DNA of 64,000 nucleotides, from positions 1,121,001 through 1,185,000 of the forward strand of contig OX359264.1 of NCBI GenBank assembly GCA_947179155.2. Reading direction: 5' to 3'. The notes beneath the pieces are model-generated. The model saw only the letters and a program-made list of their open reading frames with translations, made no database searches and was not told the DNA's origin. The position numbers and the translations under genes are program-made. This stretch comes from Hedera helix. Lineage: Eukaryota > Streptophyta > Magnoliopsida > Apiales > Araliaceae. This document shows positions 1-11,199 of the stretch, piece by piece (the stretch's first letter is position 1; the number at the start of each line of letters is the position of its first letter).

Positions 1-623
1 CATAAAGCATAAATTAAATGTAACCTATGTGTTATGTGTTAGCTGTTGGACTTGCTGAGCCGTCGTGCTCATTCTTGCTATTATAAACATTTTCAGCGAA
101 GGGCGAAGAGTTCGAAGATCCCGATAATCGCAAAGAAGATGTGCGAAGTTTATTTTATTAATAAAGGTTGTCACTAGAACTGTTTAAAGTTAAAGTTGCA
201 TTTTGTGGGAATAATTACCATTTGGTACCATCCCGGATGTAAAGCCTTGTAATAGTATTGAAAGGTAGTTGTAGTTAACACGAGTGTTAATGTTTTGTAA
301 ACTCGTGTAATTAAAAGCAGTGAGTAAATAGTCATGTCGACTTATTGTTAGGATGCGAATTTTGTTGCTCACAATTGGTTGTAATACACTAGGTCGTGGA
401 ATAAATGATCTGAGTTGTAGGATTCATGTAAAGATTGCGATTCTGAGACAAGGTTAAGTAAATGTCTTAAATTTTAAATTTACCAAGTTTTAACAACATG
501 ATTTTATTTAAATGTTGTGGTTCTAGGAGAAGGTTGTTCGTGTAACGACTTAAACTCAGGATTGAGGTTACTTTTAACGGACCAGATCCGGGGTTATTGG
601 AGACGGATTTTGGGGCTGTCACA
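1..623 (+). repeat. 3' part of a gypsy-type LTR, cut by the window edge
   Basis: No coding sequence is visible. The segment ends with GGATTTTGGGGCTGTCACA at 605-623, closely matching (in the same polarity) the end of the solo LTR at 21523-25398 read on the minus strand, and it stops at a CA dinucleotide as LTRs do. No primer-binding site follows, so it is either a 3' LTR or a solo LTR. Its left end, and so its target duplication, lies outside the window. The Tekay/Del-like assignment is inference from the terminal motif. Confidence 0.5.
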
Positions 624-1220
624 ACCATCCTTAGGTTCCTCAATCTAAAAGAGCAACATAACTAGAGTTTGTTCCTCTTTCACTCTTCTTCCTTGTGAAG
701 GATAAAAGCATACAACAAAAAAAATTCAAAAAGCAGCATTCCAAATCCTGAAGAATCTCCAATGGCTCTTTGAAACTAAATGCAACGCTGTAGTTTGTAT
801 GAGATCTTCTAGACCACGAACAAAAGTGCAGACATCGAATTCAAGAACATAAATGCTTTGAAGCCCGTTTCTTGAAAACTGGTGCAAGTTCAAGTGTAGG
901 CAGGCAGCTACCTATCAGCAATCTCAATTTGGACAAGGAAGAAGCCAAATGATCATATTTTCTGTATGCAGAACTTGAAAACCCTTATTGTCTTAGTTTC
1001 TCTATAACTTCAAGTTTCTCTATATTTGCTATAAGACCATAAAACTTAAATTGCTGAAAAGAGAAACAGAAAAAACCCAGCTGGGAATCTGCAAAAAAGT
1101 CTTTAAGGATGTTCAGGAAAAAAGGAAGTCCTATAACACTAGCCTTAAACTTGTAGTTGTTCTCCAACCAAGGAAGATGGTAAAGGTTCTGAATCACTAC
1201 TGATCAGCATCTTGAAACAC
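624..1220. other. non-genic stretch, nothing recognised
   Basis: Only short open frames occur here and none resembles a known protein. If the fragment at 1221-1440 is a real exon, this stretch would be its 3' untranslated and downstream DNA. Confidence 0.4.
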
Positions 1221-1440
1221 CTATGGTCTCTGACTCTGCACATGTTCTTTTGGTGCTGTGAACTTTGGAACCCTTTGTCTCTTTCGTCCATCTACCCTAC
1301 CAGTTTTACTCCCACAATAATCTTTCTTCCTGAGTCTCATATCTTCAACCCGAATCATGTATTCATTTCCCGCATCTGGAGTGCTGAAATCATCAGGGTT
1401 TTTGTTAACAACGCAATTTAAAGTTTCGGATATGCTTATC
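1221..1440 (-). CDS. possible C-terminal exon of an unidentified basic protein
   Basis: The minus strand is open from about 1440 down to a TAG at 1221-1223. The peptide has normal-looking composition: NPDDFSTPDAGNEYMIRVED followed by a Lys/Arg-rich tail. I do not recognise the family. The upstream side runs straight into a triplet microsatellite at 1454-1779, so any gene is truncated or has a further exon elsewhere. It could equally be a chance open frame; composition is the only support. Confidence 0.2.
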
Positions 1441-1453
1441 AGAGGCTTAACCG

Positions 1454-1486
1454 ATAATAATAATAATACTGATAATAATAATAATA

Positions 1487-1542
<56 letters not shown>

Positions 1543-1641
1543 AATAATAATAATACCGATAATAATAATAATATCCATAATAATAATAATACCGATAATA
1601 ATAATTTTTATAATTTTTATATACTATTATTATAATTATTA

Positions 1642-1675
<34 letters not shown>

Positions 1676-1732
1676 TACTACTACTACTATTATTGTTATT
1701 ACTATTACTATTACTATTATTATTACTATTAC

Positions 1733-1778
<46 letters not shown>

Positions 1779-1779
1779 G
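1454..1779. repeat. compound triplet microsatellite (AAT/GAT/ATT)
   Basis: Runs of AAT, then about 18 GAT units, then AAT, then long ATT/ACT runs. It gives artificial poly-Asp, poly-Met and poly-Tyr reading frames that should not be annotated as proteins. Confidence 0.95.
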
Positions 1780-1900
1780 TGTAGGAGTGAATTTTTGGGT
1801 GAGAATTTTTGTGTGTGATGAAATATGAGCTATTAGATTAAGTTGAAAGAATCTAAACCGTCTTTGTGTTTTTAGATTCAAAATGAGTTATGTTTTATTT

Positions 1901-1965
<65 letters not shown>
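1901..1965. repeat. (TA)n(TG)n dinucleotide repeat
   Basis: About 12 TA units followed directly by about 20 TG units. Confidence 0.95.
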
Positions 1966-1967
<2 letters not shown>

Positions 1968-2549
1968 CCCTTTTCTATTCTTTCAATAAATAATCATCAA
2001 TAATAAGACATAAGGTATCATCAAGTGTTTATTTATTTATTTAGTAATTTCTATTGCGAAGAGTTCTTTCGTATAATTATTAAAATAAAAGATTAATATT
2101 TTCAGAATAAATATAATTTGTGTTATTTAAATAAAATTTGACTTGATAACATCAATTTTACTCTAACAATCAACGATTCAAAAAAATGTTTATATGATCT
2201 CTGCCTAAAGAGATGAACCACCGGTGGGCCAACTTCAATTATTTTATTAGAGCCAAAGATTTACATTAATTGGGGCTATGGGCCGATGGGGTAAGGAGGG
2301 ACGATCACGTTATTTAGCACATGACTCACCTAGGCACATTATCACCAATCATGCATATTCACTACATAAAAAAATATATATATTAACTGCACGCGCATTA
2401 TCCTATCCTAGCCAGAGATCCAGACCCTGTTGTAATTACTTATGCCAAAATTTCCTCTCCTCAATATACACCATGCACACACAGGTATATATATAAAATA
2501 TGTACATAATTATTGGAGGAGAAAGAGTGATAAAGTAAGTAAGAATAAA
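1966..2549. other. 5' flank of pseudogene A
   Basis: AT-rich DNA without open frames of interest. It would contain the former promoter of the transporter pseudogene that begins at 2550. I see no clear TATA box at a fixed distance. Confidence 0.4.
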
Positions 2550-3780
2550 ATGGAGAGTCCTAATTCAGATGAAAGGAGGAAGGAGAAGGTGATGATGATT
2601 GAAGCCTCTTCTGAATACTGCTAATCCAAAAGGTGGCTTAAGAACTATCCCATTCATCATAGGTATGTATATGTATACCCATTTAATCTTAATCTAATCA
2701 ATCAATTCATTCGCGTACGAGTTTCTTTCGCTCCTTGGCAGTCCTAGGTAGAACTGCTTTCCCGTCATAGTTGTCCCTGTTGGCCTAGTAGTTCCTTAGT
2801 CTTGCAACATTCCAAATAGTTTGTTTTGGACAATTCATTGGAAAATTTTATAAAAATTAGTTGTATTTATACAGTTAGAGAGTTGCACTTAAAAGCGACT
2901 TAATTAAATCAATTCAACTAACTTCAATAATACTGTTCAAAACGAATTGTCTGCAATTCAAATTCAATTCATTCATGCTCAAATAATAACTTGACCATTT
3001 TTTTGGGACATGCATGGACCCACCAAATGAATCATTTGAGAAAATGGCAAGTACTGGGTTGAGCCCTTGCATGATATTTTACGTGATGAAGGAGTATCAT
3101 CTCCAGTTGGCTACTGGAAACTACATTCTTCTTTATTGGTCAGCAGCCACAAATGCCATGCCAGTTCTTGGGGCTTTTCTCGCCGATTCTTTCTTGGGCC
3201 GCTTTCCGATGATCGCCATCGGATGCATATTTAGCTTTCTGGTAAGTTTCCTTCCACACCCATTTTTTAATTTTTATTTTTTGATAAATTTAAGAGACCA
3301 TTAATTTCATGAATAGAGTCAAAGGTCCTAGGGTAATTGTGTCTTTTGAAAGAGAATTAAGATGTGAAAATAAATGATTGTTTGAACACTGATGAGTTTT
3401 AATTTGGTTTGGGGCCTGTACATAAACATAATCTCATGGCATTTTGTAGTCAGTTCTAGTACAACAAAGGGACATTTTCTAATATCAAAGTCATTATATT
3501 TTCAACCAAAGTTCTTTGAAAATTATAGAGATATATGCTATATATAGAGATATATGCATTTAAAAATTTACTTTAATAGTCCAGTGTGTTCAATTTTCGT
3601 ATTTTTTATATGGAATGAAAATAATAAAAATCTTATATTGTTAATTTCAAATTGAAATGGAAAAAAATATGGCCATCTGAAGTTCCTAATTTGTCTTTTC
3701 AATTGTACCGTTTCAAATCGAATAATCTCGCAGATGGCTTGGCTGCTTGATGGTTTAAATGATTGAGAACAGTTGTTTTT

Positions 3781-3888
3781 ACGTGAGAGGTTTAAAAAAA
3801 AGAGACAATATACTGGCATTGGGCACTGTGATTTACGCGAGAGGTTTAAAAAAAAGAGACAACATACTGGCATTGGGCACTGTGAACC
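3781..3888. repeat. two-copy 54-bp tandem repeat in intron 2 of copy A
   Basis: The units begin at 3781 and 3835 and differ at only a few positions. Each contains GAGAGGTTTAAAAAAAAGAG and ends in ACTGGCATTGGGCACTGTGA. Confidence 0.9.
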
Positions 3889-4890
3889 TAGGGTCCATAC
3901 CCATATCCTGTATGCCAGTTTGAGCTCAGCTGATGGACTACATTCATTTTAGAAGTTTATGAAGATATGGGCAGTGCTACTATGCCTGGATATTCTTGAA
4001 TTCTTTCTATTATATATCTTTCCTTCGATATATATTTAACGATAATTATTATTTTTAGTGATAATATAAAAAAAATAATTATTTACGATAATTATTATTG
4101 TATTGTTAAAAATAATATTTTTTGTAAAAAAGACCATTAATTTATTAAGTTCTGTAATACAAACTAAATGATGGACTAAATTGAACATTTTCTTGAAGGG
4201 GATGATTCTTTTATGGTCAACAGCCATGATCCCGCAAGCTCGGCCGCCTCCTTGCAGTACAATATCTACTGTAACTGCTTGCAGCTCCCCATCAACTTTC
4301 CAGCTCATTCTCTTATGTTCATCTTTCGGTCTCCTTTCTATCGGCGCTGGCGGCATCCGGGCATCTTCCCGGCTTTCGGTGCAGATCAGCTGGTGGAGCA
4401 AGCCAATGATCATAAAAATAAAGGAGTACGTACTAGAAAGATACTTCAACTGGTATACTGCTTTAAACTGTCAGTTGTCATAGCTTTAACTCTTGTGGTA
4501 TACATTCAAGATAAATTTGGATGGAAAGTTGGATTTGGAGTTCCTGTTGTGCTCATGTTCTTGTTAGCTAGCTCTTTCCTTCTTTTTGGCTTCTCCATTC
4601 TACATTAAGTTGAACGCTAAATCAAGCTTGCTCACTGGCTTTGTTTAAGTGATTGTGGCCTCTCACAAAAATAGACATCTTTATTTTCCGTCTACTACAA
4701 CAAATATGTCAATGTATCATAGCAAGAAGGGTTCCATTTTGACTTTCCCAAGTGACAAGCTAAGGTATCTTTATTATAGCATCATTTTTAATTGCCATAT
4801 TGTACTCCCGATCTGTTTCAAAATTAGAGTAGCTTTTAATTTTAGACACATAAAATATTTGATATGCCATTACATATACTCTAAGTATAT

Positions 4891-4891
<1 letters not shown>

Positions 4892-4925
<34 letters not shown>

Positions 4926-4926
4926 T
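4892..4926. repeat. (ATT)n microsatellite in intron 3 of copy A
   Basis: About eleven ATT units. Confidence 0.9.
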
Positions 4927-6130
4927 ATCATGACAAGAAATTCCTGATATGCCATTACAAATACTAGAAGTATTGACACTACTACTTTATTTCTAACTAT
5001 TGTTATATATATGTTTGGAAATATTATATTTTCTTTAGAAATTGATGTAGAAATATATATCTAATTTTAGAATAGAGGAGTATGACGGAAATAAATTGTT
5101 TCAATTTATACGTACTGTAGAGCAATGATCTTTTTTCTAGGATTCTAAATAAAGCTCGCATGATTAGAGATTCTCAGCAAGATTTAACCACTGAAGAAAG
5201 AGGTCTAGACTCATGGAGTCTTTGTACAGTAGATCAAGTATAGGAGCTAAAAGCCCTATTAAAAGTGATCCCATTGTGGTCAACAGGAGTACTAACGTCT
5301 GTAACTTTATGCCTACACTCATTCAAAGTACTCCAAGCATCTTCCATGGACAGACATGTAACTTCATGGTTCGAAATCCCAGCAGGCTCTTTCGTCATGT
5401 TCACTGTGATCACCATCACACCATGGCTTATTTTTTATGACCGCGTTATCCTCCCATGCATTAGCGTAAAGAATTATGGGAAAACCAGCACATCTAACCC
5501 CGAAACAAAGAATGGGAATGGGGATATTCGTGTCAATCTTGTCCATGGTTGTGACAGGACTCGTTGAGAAAATTCGAAAGGGACTTGCAAGTAGGCACAG
5601 AGTTTCAGATGATCCAGAAGCCCTAGTGCCAATGTCGGCAATGTGGCTGATACTGCCTAATGGCCTGGTTGGCATTTCGGATGCCCTAAACATGAGCGAT
5701 CAAAACGAGTTCTATTTTCGTGAGTTCCCCAGAAGCATGTCTAGTATAGCTATTGCTCTACAATCATTTGGTGCGTCTTCTGGAAATTTGTTTGCCAGTT
5801 TTATAATGAATGTTATTGATCATGCTACAAAAAGTGGATGGAAGTCGAGTTGGATAGCGAGCAATATTAATGAGGGTCACTATGATTATTATTGTTGGGT
5901 TTTAGCTGGTTTGAGTGTGTAATATGATGTATTTCTTTGTTTGTAGTTGGGCATATGGTCCATGTGAAGAAGTTGTTAGGGTCTGGGATGGAAAAGTTCA
6001 GGTAAATGATGATTAAATTGTCGATAATCATTGTATAGTATAGGATTCAAATATTCAGCTAGAGATTATTTGATGGACTTTGATGAGGAGAATATTTGAT
6101 TACACATTTTGATAGACTTTTATTTTTCTA

Positions 6131-7311
6131 ATTTAGGCAATTTCTTTGATTGATGTCTATTAGTTGCTTTTTCTATGTTAATTTATTGTTATTTATTTTT
6201 TTTGATCACCCCTGTATCAAGGGTTGATTATAACTATTGTAAGGTAGTCTATGACCATCAATAAAACTTAAGTAAGGATATGATCGCTCTTTACTTTTTT
6301 TGGTCGAATAACACTTCTTTTTTTTCGAAGTTGTCACGCAATATTACAATTGTCTTTAAAGTTTATTTTTGTCAATTGAATCCTCTAAATATAACTTTTT
6401 CGTTATCGGAATACAACTTGATTCTATAAAATAGTGTCTACTCGCATAAATATGTAAATTTCGTAAATCATTTTAAGATATTTTCTTTAAGACTGACGAT
6501 CTTTTAATAATTAAACCTTCATTGAACTATCTCAAACAACTAGAAAGATTTTACTATCGATCAAAAATAGCCCAACACGAGCTCATAATACAAACAAATA
6601 ATTTGTATTTACTGTTAGCTAGGCTATCATCACTTTTGGTGTTGCTAAAAGTATTATCAGTATTAATCAAAGAAATATGTAGCCCCGTACTACTGCGCGC
6701 TTCAATAATAAGACATTACTCAAGGTACCTTAAAGTGTTTTGGTTCTTCTTCTTCGTTTTTGTTACTTTAGTGATTTCCATTTACATTTACGTGGAGGGA
6801 GGGTTACACTTCAACATAATTATTAATTTTTGTATTTTAAAGGCAAACTCCAAGAGTGATTTCCATTTACGTGGAGGGAGGGGTACACTTCAACAAATTA
6901 ATTTTTGTATTTTAAAGGCAAACTCCAAGAGATTGTAATGACATATTAGGTCACCGGTTTAGAGCCTTGTAAAAAGTAATTAAAAAGTTAATGAAATATC
7001 TTGCAATTTTATATGTGACTTTTTAGTTGAGTTATGTGAATAGTTTTAATTGATAATATTTTAATGATGTATTTGATATAGTGAATCAATTTTATAATTT
7101 TATCCAATTTCATGTGTATTAATAGATATCGTAATCATAATTTGACTGAAAATTTTCACAATAAATAATAAGATTCTATTGGGTGTGAGCCCTCATCCTC
7201 ATGGTAGAACCAAAATTAGAATTAAATTAATTTTTTTGGTGACTAAGAAAAGTGGTCAATTAGATTACTAATCTAATTAGTATGACAGGGAGCTATAATT
7301 CGTGTGGTATT
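6131..7311. repeat. left arm of a large inverted duplication
   Basis: This segment reappears in reverse complement at 62896-64000, where the window ends. Matching stretches run through the pseudogene A 3' flank, the motif CTAAAAGTATTATCAGTATT, and the first 135 bases of a copia LTR. Differences include a 4-bp GCGC indel near 6700 and an 85-bp tandem duplication present only in this arm. The 5' part (6017-6700) is AT-rich and holds no gene. Confidence 0.9.
6771..6931. repeat. two-copy 85-bp tandem duplication
   Basis: Units start at 6771 and 6856 with GTGATTTCCATTTAC. The inverted copy near 63290-63365 has a single unit, so the duplication arose after the two arms separated, or was lost from the other arm. 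Confidence 0.85.
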
Positions 7312-7462
7312 CCAATGCGGAGGTGGAATCATATAACATATTATATGAAGTATGCATAAAAAAGGAAGCAACAGGAATTGGGTTCAATAACAATTACGTG
7401 GGCTTGTGGCGGTGCATTCCTAGCAAGAAGCCTATGGCTTGATATTTATCAAATCCAAGCAG

Positions 7463-7519
<57 letters not shown>

Positions 7520-8068
7520 AGCTTTCTAATGACTTTGGTGGCGAGAAGATTACTGGGAAAGAGAAAATCAAAAAGAAGAGCTATAATACTTAGTGAGTGC
7601 TGCTTTGGGCGATTTTGGCAGAAGCAATAACGTGAAGGTTATTCTGCAGAACGGAGACGAAAGTTGGGAGCTTGCGTGAAGGTTTATTCACGGGCATTAT
7701 TATTTTATTTTGGGTAATTAATTGTTAAAAGATTTTAATTAATTTGGAAATTTTGGGTGGTGAGTTATCACTCAAATTAAGATATTCTTGTATTATCTCA
7801 ATTTCGTGATATTTCAAGTTTTTAGTTATAAAATTTGAAAGAACTATTTGTACTCACAGTTAATTATAGTGAAATTTTTTAGAGTTTGACCCGTGATTTT
7901 TACCTCTTAGTTTTAGAGGATTTTCCATGTAAATTTGATATCTTGTTTGTGGATATTTATTTATTATTTTTGTTTTCATTATTGAGTTTGTTGATTTCCT
8001 ATTTAATTGCACAAAGAAGGAAAATAGTTCCCGGGGTTGAGATTATTTAAGGTTCCCTTTTCCCAATA
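7177..8068 (+). repeat. copia 5' LTR
   Basis: Aligns with 9552-10902 over its whole length apart from the MITE and the AT runs. Starts TATTGGGTGTGAG and ends CCCAATA. Contains an (AT)n run at 7466-7516. Confidence 0.85.
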
Positions 8069-8069
8069 G

Positions 8070-8081
8070 TGATATTAGAGC
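8070..8081 (+). other. tRNA-Met-like primer-binding site (copia)
   Basis: TGATATTAGAGC lies just after the 5' LTR. It differs at two positions from the usual plant initiator-Met primer site. Confidence 0.6.
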
Positions 8082-8085
8082 TTGG

Positions 8086-8760
8086 TTGTTTTGCTATTTT
8101 CTTATGCGAATTAAATGGAGGATTGGACAACGGGTTACATAATTAAACTCAATGTTACAAATTATGCAATTTTGAAGCCAAGAATGGATGATTTGCTTTA
8201 CTGTAAAGATTTGTACGATCAAGCCACTTGAGAACGATGGAGTTAAGTCCACAAATAAGAGTGACGCACAGTGGAACAAGATAAACTGGAAGACTATTGA
8301 TCTAATCAAATCGTGAATTAATCAAAGTGTGTTTCATTATTTTGCCATGAAAACTAAAGCTTATGATCTCTGGTAAAAATTGGAGTCTGCGTATGAAAGG
8401 AAGACGGAGCAAAATAAAGTTTTTTTGATTAGGAAACTCTTGAATTCTAAGTTCAAGGATCGAAACTCCATTGCAGAACATTTGAGTGATTTTTAAAGTT
8501 TGATAAATTAGTTGAGTACGATGAAGATGATCATTGACAATGAGATACAGACTTGTTGTTGTTGAGCTCTTTGCTTGATAGATAGGAGACGCTGATTGTA
8601 TCGCTGAGTAACTCTGTTTCCAAAGGTACGCTGACTATGGATACAGTCAAGGATAATTTGTTCAACGAGGAACAGAGGCGAAGAGATACCGTAGTGACTA
8701 GTGTTGAGTCATAAGTTTTTGTCATGCATAGTAGGGGCAAAAAACAGAAAGAAAAGCTTT
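8086..8760 (+). pseudogene. copia gag remnant
   Basis: Reading across frames recovers a copia gag (UBN2-type) profile: NYAILKPRMDDLLYCKDLYD, then a VFHYFAMKTKAYDLW-like block, then a block ending in TMDTVKDNLFNEEQRR. Several in-frame stops (for example after YDQAT) and frame changes make it non-coding. Confidence 0.7.
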
Positions 8761-8906
8761 TTAAAAATGAAAAATTCAGGGGAAGGTCTAGAGATAGAAA
8801 ATAGATAATTTATTTTCACTGCCAGAAATAGAGTCATCTAAGGCGAGAGTGCATATTTTTGAAGAAGGAATAGTGTAAAAAAAAAGATGAGGATAAAGAT
8901 TCGATT

Positions 8907-9356
8907 GTGTATCTATTCGACGTTGATATAGCCATTGTTTGTGATTGTAAATCCAAGTGTCATGTTAATGATTCGGTGATTGATTCTGGTACTTCGTTCC
9001 ATGCTACTTCGTATGGTAAGATCTTCACATCCTACATTAGTGGTGATTTTGGTTATGTACGGATGAGAAATGGAAGTAAATCAAAAGTTATTGGCATTGG
9101 ATATATTTGTTTAGAGACTAATAGTGGTTTCAGGTTGATGCTTAGAGATGTCAGACATGTTTCAGATATCCTCCTTAATGTGATCTCTATCAGTAAGCTT
9201 GATGAGAATGGTTATAACTATTTTTTTGGTGAAGGTCAGTGGAAGCTCACTAAAAGGATTTTAGTGGTAACTATAGGTAAGAAGGTAGACATTCTTTACA
9301 TGATGCGGGCGCATGTGAGAGGTGTTGAAGATGGTGCACAAAACGGTTGTGAATGA
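8907..9356 (+). pseudogene. copia protease-region fragment, 149 aa open frame
   Basis: Contains VIDSGTSFHATS, where the usual aspartic-protease motif reads DSGAS/T, then LRDVRHVSDILLNVISISKL and FGEGQWKLTK, typical of the copia protease-to-integrase linker. It ends where the rest of pol has been deleted. The initiator Met is just the first in the open stretch, not a real start. Confidence 0.7.
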
Positions 9357-9551
9357 ATTTGATAAGAAAAAAATTGTCAAGTTTAAGTTGGATTCTCCGG
9401 TCGAGAAAAATCATACCGTTGAGATGAAGCCGGACATGAAGAAAATTGAAAATTTCAAGGAGCTTGAGTTGAGCTAAGACTTTGTTGGAATTAACTCCAA
9501 GTAAGGAGTTATGATTGATGATCTTTCTCTCATGAATTCAATGGGAGAGAT

Positions 9552-9918
9552 TGTTAGGTGTGGGTCCTCACCTATGAGGTAGAACTAAAAGTGGAATTGA
9601 ATTAATTTACTTGGTGACTAAGAAAAGTGGGATCAATTAAATTACTAATCTAATTAGTATGGCAGAGAGCTATAATTCGTGTGGTATTCCGAATGGAAAA
9701 GGATCATGGGATGCTCGGCAATTCCGAAACCAATGCGGAGGTGGAATCATAATATATATATATATATTAAGTATGCATCAAGAAAAGAAGCAACAGGAAT
9801 TGGGTTCAATAATAATTACGTGGGCTTGTGGCGTTGGATTCCTAGCAAGAAGCCTATGGCTTGATATTTATCAAATCATATATATGTTAGTTTTCTAAGG
9901 CAATAAGGAGTCTGGACA

Positions 9919-9966
<48 letters not shown>

Positions 9967-10902
9967 CGACTTTGGTGGCGAGAAGCATATTGGGAGAGAG
10001 AAAATCAAAAAGAAGAGCTATAATAATTATTGAGTGCTGCTTTGGGCGATTTCGGCAGAAGCAATAACGCGAAGGTTATTCCGCAAAACGGAGAAGAAAC
10101 TTGGGAGCTTGTGTAGGTTTATTCACGGATGTGGTCATTTTATTCTGTGTAATTAATTGCTAAAAGATTTTAATTAATTTAAAAGTTTTGGGTGGTAAGT
10201 TAATTTGAGTTTTTATTCAAATTAAGGTATTTTTATATTCTCTCAATTTCTTAATATTTCAAGTTTTAAGTTATAAAACTTGAAATCAAGATTCTCAGAC
10301 CCAATTGGTCATCGAACTGAAAAAAGTACCGGGTGAATGGATCACTAGTCCAACCAGTAGTTGAACCGTTATTGACTCAGTGACGTCATTAATATATAAA
10401 AATATATATTATTAGTAAATAATAAAATTTTAAAATTTATGAACTAAAACATAATAAAGTTGAGTTACAAAATTCCTAAATGTGGTTAATTTTAATATTA
10501 ATTTTTTTTGGTACAAAAAGAAAAATAAAATAAAATTGGGTCACTAGGTCAATAACCGTCACCGATTTTTGACCAAAACTGATTTTTTTGGACAAACCAG
10601 ACTGGAGTGCCAACCAGTTTCGATTTTTACCGATCGGACCGACGGTTTGGTTTTCAAAACCATGCTTGAAAGAACTATTTATACTCACAGTTGATTATAG
10701 TGAAATTTTTTGGAGTTCGACCCATGATTTTTACCTATTAGTTTTTAGAGGGTTTTTTCACGTAAATTTGGTGTCTTGTTTGTGGATGTTTATTTGTTAT
10801 TTTTGTTTTCATTATTGGGTTTGTTGATTTCCTATTTAATTGCACAAAGACGAAAAAATAATTACTAGGGTTGAGATTATTCTGGGTTCACTTTTCCCAA
10901 CA
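9552..10902 (+). repeat. copia 3' LTR with MITE insertion
   Basis: Starts TGTTAGGTGTGGGTCC and ends CCCAACA. It is 1351 bp, against 892 for the 5' LTR; the excess comes mainly from a 378-bp hAT MITE (10287-10664) and a short segment near 9704-9730 absent from the 5' LTR. An (AT)n run sits at about 9918-9964. Confidence 0.85.
10287..10664. mobile_element. hAT-type MITE inside the copia 3' LTR
   Basis: Comparison with the 5' LTR shows this exact segment is extra. It is flanked by CTTGAAAT (10279-10286) and CTTGAAAG (10665-10672), an 8-bp target duplication with one change. Ends are imperfect inverted repeats (CAAGATTCTCAGACCC and, reversed, CATGGTTTTGAAAACC). Confidence 0.75.
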
Positions 10903-11194
10903 AACTCAAAGTAAAAACCCTTTGGCTAAGGATTTTCAATACAAACTAATAAAGGATAATGACGACATGATTCATCTAATAAAGAAATAAGATCATGTTT
11001 TTACACTTGACACACAACCATCTCATGTTTCTGTTCTGATTATCAGTATGTTCATTTTCAAACTTCAAAAACTTATACACCTTTTCACAGTACTAATCAA
11101 CGAATCTTTTGTCAACAAATGGTATGATTTTATGGTGCATTCAACTCAAGTGGTCTGACATTTTTAATTGAACAAAAAGAAAAATCAGACCAAG
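10903..11194. other. intergenic, nothing recognised
   Basis: AT-rich sequence between the copia and Athila-like elements. Together with 21379-21522 and 25404-25440 it is the original sequence interrupted by the two large insertions. Confidence 0.5.
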
Positions 11195-11199
11195 GTTAA

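Larger units (their letters stand above)
2550..6016 (+). pseudogene. NPF1-like nitrate/peptide transporter pseudogene (copy A)
   Basis: By alignment with intact copies C and E, the four exons are 2550-2662, 3024-3241, 4199-4764 and 5141-6016. Exon 2 retains NESFEKMAS (the ExxEK proton-coupling motif) and GAFLADSFLGRFPM. Exon 4 retains GKPAHLTPKQRMG, FREFPRSMSSIAIAL and NINEGHYDYY. It is broken many times: a frameshift in exon 1 after the MMIE codons; no AG before the exon 2 start; a one-base loss in exon 3 near 4370; extra bases near 4430; TAA at 4646-4648; TAG at 5241-5243; a frame change near 5470; and an early stop near 5920. With copies D and G it forms a subtype distinct from B/C/E/F (LSPCMIFYVMKEYHLQLATG in exon 2). 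Members of this family are 12-TM plasma-membrane proton symporters; this copy cannot make one. Confidence 0.9.
7177..10902 (+). mobile_element. internally deleted Ty1/copia retrotransposon
   Basis: A 5' LTR (7177-8068), a decayed gag and protease region, and a 3' LTR (9552-10902). The 1.48-kb interior lacks integrase, reverse transcriptase and RNase H entirely, so this is a non-autonomous deletion derivative. A tRNA-Met-like primer site follows the 5' LTR, and a purine-rich stretch (AATGGGAGAGAT) precedes the 3' LTR. The first dinucleotide of the 5' LTR is TA here, whereas the inverted copy at 63035 keeps TG. Flanks (GATTC and AACTC) do not form a clean 5-bp target duplication. Confidence 0.85.

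Noticed and set aside
1357..1828. Open frames of poly-Asp, poly-Met and poly-Tyr
   Set aside because: They are translations of the triplet microsatellite in different frames.
2550..6016. Copy A as a functional transporter gene
   Set aside because: Multiple independent frameshifts and stops plus a missing splice acceptor, compared with intact C and E.
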